Positions 46,191 through 58,429 of a stretch of 64,000 bases of DNA are shown piece by piece; positions within the stretch are counted from its first letter, which is position 1; each line of letters begins with the position of its first letter. The stretch is taken from the NCBI GenBank assembly GCA_038025085.1, contig CM076144.1, positions 43,745,001 to 43,809,000 of the forward strand, written 5' to 3'. Origin of the DNA: Tetragonia tetragonoides (Eukaryota > Streptophyta > Magnoliopsida > Caryophyllales > Aizoaceae). Position numbers and translations under genes: made by a program. The notes beneath the pieces were generated by a model. It made no database searches, had not been told where the DNA came from, and saw nothing but the letters and a program-made list of their open reading frames with translations.

Positions 46191-48720
46191 CTTTGCTGTC
46201 ATTTATCGTATTTATTTTAGATTAATGTCTTCTCATTTGAATCCAAAATGTTAATTACATCCTTCTTTAGATGAAACTGTTTTATTAAAAGTAGAAACGG
46301 AAAATGCTACTACTTTTACTCCAAGAAATTTAAGATGGGATGAAATAACCATACCTCAATAATTTTTAATTCAAAATAATCAACCTCGTAAGAGCATAGC
46401 TCAAAAACAAGTTGAACAAATTATTGAAAAGCCAGATGGCCAAATTATTATTAAATTTGGCTCCTCTAATATCCCAATGGAAGTCTCCTAGCTCGTCTTT
46501 TATTTATAAAGACACGACTAGTAGCTCTTCGTCTCATAATGTTTATAGACCAATTCATTATGAAGAAACATCAAAAATTTATTATAGAAATCCAATACCT
46601 GAACCAGTGAGAGAATCCTCATCTCCTCCTAATTCTCCTACTCTCTCTGCAATGAAGCCACCAACTTATTCCTCCATTAATGTTATATCCAAACATTTCC
46701 AAAGAAATTTAGATTATTTAAATGAAGATTTTAATTCAAAAGAAAACCAAGATAAAAAGGACTGGTTTTTAGGATCCTTTGATAATATTAGTAGAGACCA
46801 TATCCAGATTAGAATGGTACTCTGAAATGGAACGTCTAAAAACTAACATTCCCTTTTTTACCTGGTTTTCAATATATACCTCTAGAAATAAAATCCCTTC
46901 TCCTTTTTCTCAACTCCAAATTAATACTCATATAGACTTAACTCAAAAATGGACCCTTAAAGATGGAAGAATAATCACTTCTGTTCATCCACCATTAACT
47001 GAAATTCAAATTACAAATAATGAAGGATCTTTTTTCATCGCTCCCTTTAAAGTGGGAAGAAACGATGACGACGGTTCCCAGATAAGTCTAGCAGATATTA
47101 AAAAAAATATCATCAAAATAATTACTCTAATCAACTCCTCAGTACCATCTCTAAACAAGTGGAGATGTTATCTACCCAAATCGAATCAATTCTTAAGTCT
47201 TCGGTAACAAAAACTCACTTCAATTTTGAAACCATAACCCCTAACAAGTCAAAAGAAGTAAAATTTCCCTTTGATATATCTCAACCATATTTTAAGCCTT
47301 CCGGTATGCCTTTAGAAAGACAAAAAATGATTAGCGTACCAGATGAAATTGATACTTCTAAATTAATAAATAAAATTACTCAAAAACTTTCCTCTCTAGC
47401 AATCTCAAAAGAACAAATAAATGTTCTTAACAAAACTTCTCCAAAAATTGAGTCAAACTCCTCCTCTATTAATATATCAGAAAATGAAGATAATATTGAT
47501 CTTAATAAAATAACCTCAAGAAACAAATCCTCATGGAGAAATATCCTAACAAGAAATTACTACTCTCGTCCTACTCCATCTGACATTCAGTATAAAGAAC
47601 ATTCTTTATTTCGTACTGAAGGTTATGATGGTAGTGCCATTTATGAATGAAAACATAGACGGAAGGTCTGAATATGAAATTTTAAATGTCCTTCACAATA
47701 TGGCAATAGCCATTTCTGCTTATAGAACTAAAAATATACTCGGAATGGAGAATTATGGATTTGTTGGTCAGTGGATTTACTAGCCAACTATAATTTTGGT
47801 GGGATAACGCAGTAGGAGAAGCTGACAGAACTTATATTTACAACCATAAAGTTGATAATAAGACTGATATAGAAGAAGTTTATGATGACACCTCAATACT
47901 CATTCATGCCATATCCATGCACTTTATTAGTAACCCAAAAGAGGAGTTAACCTCATCCAAAATAGTACTAACCAACCTCAAATGTCCAACTCTTAATGAT
48001 TGATTATAGATGGTATAAAGATGTTTTTCTTACTAATGTCCTCAAAAGAGCAGACTGTAATGAAGCCTTTTGGAAAGAAAATTTTATTTCCGGACTTCCT
48101 TCTCTATTCTCCCAAAGAATTTTCATAAAAATCAGAGAAAGTATGGGACAAGAGGAAATTCCTTATAATCAAATGACATATGGACATATATTTGCCTTCA
48201 TTAAAAAGGAGGCTATATCCCTATGTCAAGAATTAAAGATACAATCAAAATATGTCTCTGAAAAATCTCAATGTAGAAAAGAGCTCGGATGTTTTTGCGA
48301 TACTTTTGGTCTTCCAAAAATCCAAGCTCCTTCAACCACAAAAAAGAAAAAATCAAAACATTTCCATACAAATTTTTATAAACCCTCTAAAAGTTATCCT
48401 TCTCAAGAACAATTTTATGAAAAATCTCCAAGAAAATACTCAAGACCAAAGAGAAATGAAAAAAGTACTATTATTTGCTACAAATGTGGACGAGTAGGAC
48501 ACAAAGCCAATAAATGTAATATAAAACAAAAAAAATCAGAAATTTGTGCCAAAAATCCAGAACTTAGTGAAAAACTTTATTTTTTACTTATACTAGAGGA
48601 AGCCTCAAAATCTAGTTCCTACAGCTCTCAAGATTATGATCAACTCCTTCAAATCCAATCTACTTCTGATAATTCTAGTGATTCTTCCTCTAATGAATCA
48701 TCAAGAATTTGCTTTGAAAA
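46191..48720 (+). pseudogene. Pararetroviral coat-protein region with CCHC knuckle, disrupted
   Basis: Several frames (46412-46825, 46779-47207, 47159-47650, 47996-48964) overlap or abut and together form one decayed coat-protein region. Recognisable are a Ser/Pro-rich start, YYSRPTPSDIQYKE near 47550, a long Lys-rich basic tract, and a zinc knuckle CYKCGRVGHKANKC at 48477-48518. An acidic Ser-rich tail follows. At least four frameshifts or stops break it. Confidence 0.65.
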
Positions 48721-48959
48721 ATGCATTAATATAATTACTGAAAGTAAAGATGAAAAGAAATTTCTTTTCGAACTTATAGATCGAATTGAAGATCCTGATG
48801 TAAAAAAAGAGTATATATTAAAACTAAAAGAATTAGTCATAAAAGAAGAATCTTTTTCAAGACAGAACCTGTTAATCTTACAAAAATATTTGATCGTTAT
48901 CCAACTCCTAATATATTCAAACAAATTACCACCAAAGATCTTCAAACTGAAGTCAATAA

Positions 48960-50960
48960 CTTAAAATCACAAGTTAAAGAACTTCAACAACAATTTTTTA
49001 ACCTTAAAGCAAAGTATCTCGAATTACAAACTCGATTAGCCATACTTGAGCCCAAAATTGATAATTTAGATAAACCTTCTTCGTCTTCTACTCCTGAATT
49101 ACCTCCTATTCAAATTTCTTCACACGAACCTACGCCAGACCAGCTTATTGTTATTGATATAATTATTTTTCAAAAATGGCACATTCTTATTTCCATCAAA
49201 ATGGGAAATGATTTTAATATTAGTACTATTGCTCTCCTTGACAATGGTTAGTTGGTTATTGTTTCAAAAATACTTTCATTCTTGTAAGAAACATTAATTG
49301 TGACGTAATATTAGGTACTCCGTTTATTACTCAAATTTATCCCTTTAATGTGGATAGAACTGGTGTTCATACAAACATTATCGTAAAGAAAATTATCTTT
49401 TCAATTTCTCTCTCCTATTTTTCAAAAGGATATTACTTTACTTCAATCATCTTCTAATTACCAACAAATTAATTTAATACAAAACAAAAAATCTCAAATC
49501 TTTTTCCTACAAAAGGAAATCTCATATCTAAAGGTAGAAGAACAGTTACAAAACCCTTCACTCCAAAAGAAAATATCTGATTTACAAGATATTTTCTAAA
49601 AAGAAGTTTGTGCTGATATTCCAAATGCATTCTGGGAAAGGAAAAAACATGTTGTTTCTCTTCCCTATGAAAAAGAATTTTCTGAGCAAAATACTCTCAC
49701 AAAAGCTAGACCAATTCAGATGAATCATGAAATGCTTGAATTCTGTAAAAAAAGAAATTCAAACACTTCTTGACAAAACATTAATTCGCCCTTCAAAATC
49801 TCGCTGGAGTTGTGCAGCCTTTTATGTCATGAATCAAGCTGAAAAGGAACGTGACGTTCCAAGATTAGTCATTAACTATAAACCTCTAAATAAGGTACTT
49901 CAATGGATTAGATATCCATTCCCAAACAAAAAAAATCTACTAAACCTTCTCTATGACGCAAAAATATTTTCAAAATTTGATATGAAAAGTGGATTTTGGC
50001 AAATCCAAATTATAGAAGAAGACAAATATAAAACTGCATTTACTGTTCCTTTCGGACATTACGAATGGAACGTCATGTCCTTTGGATTGAAAAATGCTCC
50101 TTCTGAATTTCTAAACATTATGAATGACATTTTTAATCCATATAGTCAATTTATTATAGTTTATATAGATGATGTTTTAATTTTCTACACTTCAATAGAT
50201 CAGCATTTTAAACACCTCCAAACCTTTTTACATGTTATAAAGAAAAATGGTTTAGTAGTCTCATTTCCGAAAATGAAATTATTCCAAACAAATATTCATT
50301 TTTTAGGACATGACATATATCGAGGACAATTAAACCCATTACTAGAGCTATAGAATTCGCAAATAAATTCCCTGACGAAATTAAGGATAAAAATCAATTA
50401 CAAAGATTTCTTGGATGTCTCAATTATGTAGTTGACTTTTTTCCTAAATTACGGCAATGTTGTGCTTGTCTTTATAAAAGGTTACAAAAAGATCCTCCTT
50501 CTTGGTCTCATGAGCATACTAGGACAGTTCAAATGCTTAAAGAAAAAGTCATTCCACATTCCAATGCATTCATGATAGTAGAAACAGATGCATCAGACAT
50601 AGGTTATGGGGGTATACTCAAACAAAGGTTGTCCGAACAAAAACAAGAACAACTAGTTAGACTACATTCAGCAATATGGCTTGGACCCCAAAAGAACTAT
50701 TCTACTATCAAAAAGGAAATTTTATCAATTGTTCTATGTATCTCAAAATTTCAAGATAATTTATATAACAAACGATTTTTGCTACATATTGATTGTAAAT
50801 CAGCAAAAGAAGTTTTACAAAAAGATGTACAAAATATAGTTTCAAAACAAATATTTGATAGATGACAAGCTATACTTTCGGTTTTTGATTTCGATATTGA
50901 ATTTATCAAAGGTCAAAATAATTCGCTTCCAGATTTTTTAACAAGGGAATTCCTTCAAGG
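48960..50960 (+). pseudogene. Pararetroviral protease, reverse transcriptase and RNase H, disrupted
   Basis: A coiled-coil stretch (48960-49070) leads to a protease remnant near 49240 in which the D-(S/T)-G active site reads ALLDNG followed by a stop. After more breaks, the reverse transcriptase is open at 49727-50353, with VINYKPLNKV, FSKFDMKSGFWQI, FGLKNAPSEF and the catalytic YIDD near 50165. RNase H follows at 50533-50865 (VETDASDIGYGG, NYSTIKKEILSIV, HIDCKSAKEVL). Stops flank the RNase H frame. YIDD and the RNase H Asp/Glu residues are present, but the polyprotein is not continuous. Confidence 0.8.
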
Positions 50961-50965
50961 GAGAA

Positions 50966-51334
50966 ATGAGTATAGTGACAAACAATTCAAAGACCACAAG
51001 ATTATGCAATGGGTATTCAAAAGTTACATCCATCCTATCAAACTCAAAAATTCCCATCTCAAATAAATTTGAAGGCTTTTCAGACTTCCCTCCTCCTATC
51101 ACCTCCTCTCAAGCTATAAAATACCCTATTCAAGCCATTCAAACCAAACCATCTACTCAAACCTCAAACCTGGACCAATTCAAATATATGAACAAACCAA
51201 CTATAGAACCAATGTTTCTTACTAGATATTTAGAAGCTCCTCAAAACCATGATCTTTTCAAATTCATAGATACCCTATTTCCTACAGGTTGTCAATATAT
51301 GACACTACCAGTTTTGAACAGATTGTGGGGGTAG
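50966..51334 (+). pseudogene. Pararetroviral C-terminal polyprotein segment, truncated
   Basis: An open frame after RNase H (DQFKYMNKPTIEPMFLTRYL, FKFIDTLFPTGCQYMTLP) looks viral. It is cut at about 51314, where the duplicated host segment copy 2 begins; the last residues belong to that repeat. Confidence 0.5.
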
Positions 51335-53617
51335 TTAATCCTCTTGACTTATGTCATTTCATATTACTTATCTTATATATGATGGTAATAAAAAAATTTG
51401 TTTACTTGATGCTATTGTATGAAAGGTTCATCCATGGTGCTAGTTACTACATGAATTAAGCCAAAATTTTGTATTAAGAGGGACTAATTTATTTTTTTAC
51501 TAATTTTGTAAATTTTGATCGTTTTAAATGAAAATTAATTATCATATGGAGACATATAGGAAATTTGTAAACACAAATTTCAAAGGAAAATAAAACATTT
51601 TCATATGTTGTACATCAAATGTATGTGAATATATGTGTTAAACAAAAGTTAGGGTAAACCACTTTGATTTTCATTATGCAATTTTACATCCTCTAACACT
51701 GACATTCGTGACTGTCCAAAACTCCCTTGCATCAAGCCCTAGTGGGGATCCTCTTCACCAGCAGTAGTGAATACCCCTAGTGGACAAGGCACGTTCTCCA
51801 CCACAGTCGAATGGGCAAGTTTTACATGAAAGGAGTTACATTGAACGAAGGACTTGTGAAACATTATACAAGTGTTGTACTTAGGGGGTATGCAAAGTCG
51901 GCCCAATCCGGGTTTTTGACCGGACCGGACCAACCCGTACAGGATTAGACCGGACAGAGGGTTACCGGTTTGGTCTCCTGTTCAGAGTTTTCCTTCGGCC
52001 TGGTCTTGGTCCATCCGGGGCAAAAAAACAGTGGTCTCCAGGTCTAGACCGGACCGGACGATAAATAAAGTATTTGTTAAAAAAAATAAAAGCTCATTGA
52101 TAAAAGCAAACTTAGGTATTGTGTATTTGTGTGAGATGTTTTTGGGCCATTACTCACCACCGGCTCTGCTTCGTCTCTCTCCTTCCCACCTTTTCTCTCT
52201 CTTCCATGTATGCTCTCTGTCAAAACTCTATCCCGTCGAGCCTTTTCTTCTCCAAAATCTACCCTCTCTCCTTTATCTTTCTCTCTCCTCCACGAACTCC
52301 AAATCTTCAGTGGGCTATGCCATGTCTTCGGTGGATGAACACCCAGATCGAGGCACATTCAACAAGAACTACATCGATAGTGCCGCGAGTATTGGTTGTT
52401 CTGTCATGATTGAGGAATGTGGTATGTTTATGGTTTGTCGGGTTGGAGTTTTCTCTCTCTTGAAGTTTGGCAGTGGGAGGTAGATCTAAAAATTAGAGTG
52501 CTTATGATTTTTAGAGTGGTGGGATTATGCTGGGTGGGGGTGGGTGCGACTTGCAAGAGGTGAATGGTGATATGGGGTTGTGGCCTGTGGTGCATTTGCG
52601 GCAATGGAATCAAATTGTGAGATTTTCATTTTATTAGTATATGAAAGTGTTGGTAGAACATTCCACGGTGAATTAGCTACAGAATATTTTTTTTTTATTT
52701 TACAATTTTTATGAGAAATGATTATTTCCAAAAAAAAAGAAAAGGAAAGCCAAGCTCTGACCTGTCCATCTAGGTCCGGCCGGATTTAGACCGGACTTTT
52801 TCGGTCCGTTTTGGGTTATGGATCGGATCTAGTCGGTCCGGTCTCCAGTCCTTCTTTTCGAGAATTCAGGTCCCGGTTTCGGTCCGGCTTTGGCTCGGTG
52901 CACAGCCCTAGTTATACTTATATATAGAATGTAACTAAAATAATTACATTATAACGTGGAAGTGACCAATAATATTATTTTTCTGACATTTCATACCATT
53001 TATTGTTGTTTATGGCAAACTAGGCTTGTATTACTAGAAACATTTCTAGGCTATTTTATTATGCACTTAGAGGACTTGGACCTGACTATCTTAATGCTAT
53101 ACCTGGTACTCACATACAAGATTTTGTGTCCCTTATGGTGAGTATTCACATATTTCAGCATCGTATTATAGTGGACGGAGTAGTAGTTTAAAACTGCCTA
53201 TTTATACTCGCCTCAACTACGTACTAATTAGTGAAGACATTCTCCATCAAGCTTCCTAGATAATTGCATCATCTTTTACTGGCCTGCACAAATGCGGGCT
53301 TACTTATATATAATCACCTCCTACATGGGTGACATGCTAATTAATTTGTGCATTGCATAATGTGTTTTTTTATTTTCCTTTCTTGTTATGACTTATGAGG
53401 ACTAGCTCCTAATCTCACCAATTTTTAATTCTCGTACTTGCTATCCAAAAAAATAAAATTATTGTACTTGGTATTATTGCTCTTTTGTTGTTTGATAACA
53501 AAAGTTCCGATTTTCTTAACAAAAATTTACATTAAAAAAGAAAAAAAGAACACTAACTACCATGTATATAAATTCCTTATTTAAAATTTGTGGCATTGGG
53601 GAATATGACGTGCATAA
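51315..53617. repeat. Large duplicated segment, copy 2 (without MULE)
   Basis: Matches 34661-36253 joined to 42366-43079 at roughly 95% by eye. It abuts viral sequence on its left. It provides the unoccupied version of the MULE insertion site. Confidence 0.9.
51882..52910. mobile_element. Non-autonomous hAT-like element, copy 2 (unsplit)
   Basis: 1029 bp, with left end TAGGGGGTATGCAAAGTCGG, right end CACAGCCCTA, and flanks GTTGTACT (51874-51881) and GTTATACT (52911-52918). It contains the short frame SSVDEHPDRGTFNKNYIDS, also present in copy 1, starting at ATG 52322 and followed by a possible splice donor. No transposase. Confidence 0.82.
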
Positions 53618-53674
53618 ATATAGCGACTATGACAATACTTGGAACCAATTCCAAAGATGGTGTTACTTCACATA

Positions 53675-54545
53675 GTAATTCTAGGTTTAGGCTCGTTTAG
53701 AAAATAATTTTCAACATGGTGTCCATGTAGGCTCGGAACAAAACGAACCTTTATTTTTTTTTTTTGACAAATCATATATAAATAGCCTTACAAGACAGCG
53801 ACTTCCACTGGAGTAAGTTGCCCTCCTATTTGGCGACTCATATTTGAACATTGTGCGTTGTGCCCGTATTTCTCCCTCTCTACCCTGCTCTGCTCTACTG
53901 TGTGATCATTCTCTTTCTTTCATTTATCTCCTCGTCACTTGAATCAGATGCTCATGTACCTCTTACCGAAACCAGTTGCGGGAGTGGTCGTTGGCGAGAA
54001 GGCCCACGACTGTCCACGCTCCGTCGAGCTCCAACTGAGCCCCAACTTAACGTCCATGCTCTGTGCTTTCTATTCTGCTCTTTGGCGCCAATCCTTTGGG
54101 GTGGTTACTACTATTTGGGTTCAATCCTTTGCTTCAATTTGAGAATTCCAGCAAAAGAGTAAATTGAAGGCATAAGCGTTACTTTGAACCTAAAATCAAA
54201 TTAGTAATTGAAACTAAGCAACTAAAAAAGAAATGCTTTATTGATTTTAAAGATTGAATTTATGGAGATCTGGTTGCAGGACACTTGATTGATTTTATGA
54301 ATCTGTGGAGATTAACAGATGAGATGGAGCAAATAAGAATAAAACTCGTTGTTATTCAACCGCTGGAATTCAAGAGTTAGCTCTCTTGAAGAGCGACTTC
54401 CGTGAATAGTAATCGTCCTGCGGGATAGCGAGTGTATGCTGCTCAACAAAAAAAAAATATATATAACTCGGACTGGCGTCCAAGCCTATGTGGACACCAT
54501 GGTGGAAAATATTATCTACCCCAGCCTAAAATGATAATTACTTTC
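53675..54545. mobile_element. Foldback/TIR element of about 0.87 kb, class unknown
   Basis: The left arm near 53676-53735 (TTTAGGCTCGTTTAG ... CATGGTGTCCATGTAGGCT) is inverted at 54480-54545 (read inverted TTTAGGCTGGGGTAG ... CATGGTGTCCACATAGGCT). The arms are at least 50 bp. No transposase and no clear target duplication. The interior ORF at 53851-54162 has no recognisable domain. Confidence 0.6.
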
Positions 54546-54727
54546 GAAAATAGCCACTCATAGGGAAATGATTCCAATATTTGTAGCAAGAAGATATGTG
54601 CTAGGTTAGAAAAGAAATTAACATTGGTTACTTCAGTGTTGTTGATGGGCATAGGCATATAAAATTTGTAGATACTTTATCGAAGGCAATGGAGCAGGGT
54701 TGACAACCATAGAAATTTTAGTTATTA

Positions 54728-54815
54728 CTCCCTCCGTCCACGCACGAAAACTTTAACGCTTTCTACTTCGGATTGCTAAACTAGAAAAGAATGTAAAATT
54801 TGATTAGGAGGTGTT
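54728..54815. mobile_element. Truncated CTCCCTCC MITE at copia target
   Basis: TACTCCCTCCGTCCACGCAC is one end of a Stowaway-like MITE. The opposite end is not found after the copia element, so the MITE was either already truncated or lost sequence later. Confidence 0.5.
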
Positions 54816-54820
54816 TTTGG

Positions 54821-55277
54821 TGTAAGATACTATATCTCTTAATTAAGAGATAATATCAAGGTGACCCACACGTGATAATATTATGATCTCCTATTTTAGT
54901 AAAGGATCAGATAACAAAAGATATGCATCCTACCTAAACTTAGGTATTATTTCAGTACTGATATTATTGCAGTTTACTAAAACTAAAGATACAGTTTCCT
55001 TGATGGACGGAAACTTGCTAGTAAAGCCTATCATTAGGGGTCCCCAACCTAGCCTATAAAATCTTGTGATATCCATCAATTGGGTTTATGCATTGCATAA
55101 GGCAATAGGTTAGAAGACTCCTAAATATTATCATAAACAAGTCTGAGAGTGAGGGGCACACAAAGGCTATCATTCCACTACAGTCTACCGAAGTTCGTCG
55201 GTCTACGACTTGACTACAATGGCCGGAGGTAACTTTAAATGTTTATTCCGTTGCATTAAAGATCTATCAATCTAACA
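54821..55277 (+). repeat. Copia 5' LTR
   Basis: 457 bp, TG...CA, with an imperfect palindrome near its start (ATCTCTTAATTAAGAGAT) and CCTATAAAATC as a possible TATA region near 55055. Confidence 0.93.
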
Positions 55278-55278
55278 A

Positions 55279-55291
55279 TTGGTATCAGAGC
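55279..55291 (+). promoter_or_regulatory. Copia primer-binding site
   Basis: TTGGTATCAGAGC is complementary to initiator-Met tRNA and lies one base after the 5' LTR. Confidence 0.9.
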
Positions 55292-56210
55292 TTGGTTAAA
55301 TTTCCAACCTTGTAGATCAGTTTTATTAAACGTCGAATAAATATATGTTTTATGAGTTCATGTATGTCGTACATCACTATGTGGTTCAATTAGCGATCTT
55401 AATTGATATGGATCTTTGTTCTTTTTCAATAATGGCTCTACATGTATTTATTTGATCCAGTTGTAATTATTTTGTGAACTGAAGCCTTATATGTGCATGT
55501 TTTAAAGTTGACATGTAATGCTCTTCCTGAACTACTCAATACGCGTGTCGTTACTATGATTGTTTTCATTGTGAGTAAAAGTTTTGTTTATTAGTGATTG
55601 CATGCTATTGGAGTAGTTTATCAAAGTTGGACTTCTGTAGGTTATCAAAGTTAGACTTGTATGCCTTATTTTATTTGTTGCATCTAATATTTCTGGGACA
55701 TGTTTTCCATTAGGATATAATCTATTGGTATATTTGTCATTTTCTCATATAACCATGTATATAAGTATAGAATATCTGTCCTTTTTCATGAGCCACATAT
55801 GGAATACATGAGAGAAATACAGTGAAATGCCATCATAAAGTTTTTTGAGTCACCACACAATTTAGGAGTAGCCTTAGCATCCTAAATATCATGGTGGTTG
55901 CTTCATATTTTCAGTTATATATAAATAGTTAGATGACACCTCATATCTTTCAATTAATTTACTAGGATAGTTACCCGGTCCCTTAGAAAGGTAATTATTT
56001 GTGGTCTATTAATTGGAGTACGATGGTAAGCATATATCAATTCAAATCTTTTCCTAGGCCCACAGGTATGGAATGTTTTCATCATGATATTTTGCTTACT
56101 AGGCTTATTGATTAAAGTTTCATTGTATTTTCCATACTGTTTTGCAACCTATGCCTACATGAAGGTTGGATTCTACTAATAATCTAAGTTATTAATTACT
56201 TCATAGTATT
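55292..56210. other. Copia untranslated leader
   Basis: About 0.9 kb of AT-rich sequence between the primer site and gag, with no ORF of note. A leader this long is usual for copia elements of this size. Confidence 0.6.
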
Positions 56211-56215
56211 AATAT

Positions 56216-57060
56216 GTGACATCTTTGGTTCTTGCAGCTAATTCTTCTGCATCTTTACTTAATGACTCTTCTCATATTCCAATGCTGTCTGGTGACAACT
56301 TTTCTGACTGGAAAGATCAACTTCTTTTCACTTTGGGGTATATGGACTTGGATTTGGCACTTCGTGAGGATGAGCCGCCCAAACCTAAGGATGACACTAC
56401 GGGCAATGAAAGGACTGCTTATGAGTGATGGGAGCGAGCTAATCGCTTAAGTCTTATACTCATTAAGTCCCGTATAAGTAAGACCATTCGGGGTTCAATA
56501 CCTAAAAGCGACAAGGTCAAGGCTTACATGAAGGCCAATTTGTTAGCTCTGATAAGGCTTTAGCCAGTACCCTGATGAAGAGATTCTCATATATGTCCTA
56601 TAGTAGATCCAAAGGGAGTGTGCATGAGCACATTATGGAGATAAGGGACATTGCTTTTACACTTAAAGCTTTAAAAATTGAAATTGCTGAGCCATTTTTA
56701 GTGCACTTTATTCTTAACTCTCTCCTTCAAAGTATGCACCTTTCAAAATATCATACAACACACATAAGGATGAATGGACAATTAATGAATTGTTGACCAT
56801 GTGTGTCTAGGAGGAGGAGAGATTGAAACATGAGACACTTGAAAGTGTTCATTTTGTGACTCATGATAAAGGAAATGCCAATAAAGGAAAAGGTCCTCTT
56901 AAAGTTAAGAAGAATGCAATTGCACCAATGAAAAAGGATGGTGATAAAGATGAATGCTTCTTCTGTAAGAGAAAGGGACACCAAAAGAAGGATTGCACTA
57001 AGTACAAGAATTGGCTTGCCAAGAAAGGTAATTTCATTCATGTGTGTTATGAATCTTGTT
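56216..57060 (+). pseudogene. Copia gag, disrupted
   Basis: The frame starts LVLAANSSASLLNDSSHIPM and continues MLSGDNFSDWKDQLLFTLGY, a typical copia gag start, then hits TGA at 56426. Frames shift near 56545 and 56735. The middle part (LMKRFSYMSYSRSKGSVHEH) and the knuckle CFFCKRKGHQKKDC (about 56953-56994) are clear. Gag would form the virus-like particle around the element RNA. Confidence 0.85.
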
Positions 57061-58323
57061 TCATTGAAGTTTCTGATAACACCTGGTGGATTGACTTTGG
57101 TTCTACAATTCACATTTCTAATAAAATGCATGGATTTCTAAACCTGGGAAAACCAGTGGGAAGTGAGCAAGGCATCTATTCCGAAAATCGAATGTGTTCT
57201 CAAGTTGATGGACTGGGGCCTTATAGGCTGATTTTGAAAAATGGCTTCAAATTATATTTTGAGAATACTTTTTAGGTTCCGTCTTTCTCTAGAAATATTG
57301 TTTCTATTTCCAAACTATTAGTCTTTAAGTATGGTTTTAATTTTCATGATACTCAAGTTGATCTTTTGAAAGACAACAAGATTATTGGTATTGCAGTTTT
57401 AATAAATAGTTTATTTCAACTACAATTGGATTTCATTTCTGAATGTTCACTTTTGACCCTACATGATAAGAAAATAGATGTAAAACATTGTAATATTAAT
57501 GAGCAATCCTCTATGTTGTGGCACAAGAGATTAAGACATATATCTCTTGAAAGAATTAAGAGATTAGTGAAGGAAGGAGTATTAAAAATTCTTGACTTTA
57601 CTAATTTTAGTACTTGTATAGACTGCATTAAGGGTATGCAGACTAACAAGAATACTACTAAGGATGCCAGGAGGAGCTCGGAGCTTCTTGAAATTATGCA
57701 CACAGATATTTGTGGCCCATTACCCACTGCTTGTCTTAATGGTCAAAGGTACTTTATAACCTATATAGATGCCCATTCAATATATATATATATATATATA
57801 TATCTTATTTGATAAGTCTGAAGCACTTGATGCTTTTAAAGTATACAAAGTAGAGGTAGAGAAACAAAAGGAAAATAAAATAAAGAGTGTCAGGTCTGAC
57901 AGAGGTGGGGAATATTATGGAAGGTTCACAGAAAAAGGACAACTTCCAGGTCCTTTTGCGAAGCTCCTAAAGGAAGAAGGGATAATTGCCCAATATTCCA
58001 TGGCGGGTACACCACAACAAAATGGTGTGGCAGAAATAAGGAACCGTACGCTTCAAGAAATGTTTAGAAGCATGATTAGTAATTCTAATTTATCGTTAAC
58101 CTTATGGAGCGAAGCCTTAAAAACTGCGGTGTATATCTTGAATAGGGTTCCCTCTATGTCCGTTCCTAAAACTCCTTTTGAGTGTTGGTATGGATGGAAG
58201 CCAAGTTTAAGACACCTATACGTTTGGGGTTGTCCAACAGAAGTGAGGATTTATAATCCACACCTAAAGAAGTTGGACAAAAGAACCACCAGTGATATTT
58301 TATTGGCTACGCAGTTAATTTAA
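57061..58323 (+). pseudogene. Copia protease and integrase, disrupted
   Basis: The protease active site reads WWIDFGSTIHIS, where copia normally has D-S-G, so a catalytic-loop residue is altered. A stop lies at 57273-57275. The integrase zinc-binding part (MLWHKRLRHISLERIKRLVK, then CIDCIKG) and core ([39 protein letters not shown]) are present. A (TA)n microsatellite at 57780-57803 breaks the frame inside the core. Another stop falls at 58321. Confidence 0.85.
57780..57803. repeat. (TA)n microsatellite in copia integrase
   Basis: About 12 TA units. It encodes a Tyr-Ile run and marks the frameshift between two integrase frames. Confidence 0.95.
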
Positions 58324-58429
58324 AGGTTATAGATTAAAATGTCCCTCACATACTCCTGAAATAATTGAGGCCAGAAATGCAAAATTTATTGAGGATTTTG
58401 AATTTTGTGGAAGTGATTTTCCTCGTAAT

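Larger units (their letters stand above)
43990..51314. mobile_element. Endogenous plant pararetrovirus (Caulimoviridae), rearranged and decayed
   Basis: Virus-derived DNA in two opposed pieces. The minus-strand piece (about 43990-44680) holds the end of an ORF, a promoter-like TATA and a poly(A) signal. The plus-strand piece (about 44690-51314) holds leader, tRNA-Met primer site, movement protein, coat protein with zinc knuckle, protease remnant, reverse transcriptase and RNase H. The order, with movement and coat regions joined in one polyprotein, suggests a petuvirus- or florendovirus-like member; the genus is inference. There is no integrase and no LTRs, so it is not a gypsy element. Many stops and frameshifts mean it encodes no intact viral protein. 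Confidence 0.82.

Noticed and set aside
49727..50865. Ty3/gypsy retrotransposon as source of the RT and RNase H
   Set aside because: No integrase follows RNase H, no LTRs flank it, and a 30K-type movement protein and coat region precede it; this is Caulimoviridae.
53851..54162. 103-residue ORF inside the foldback element
   Set aside because: No domain, and it overlaps another frame of similar quality.
55279..55291. tRNA gene suggested by TGGTATCAGAGC
   Set aside because: It is the copia primer-binding site next to an LTR; the same holds for the sites near 4655 and 44876.
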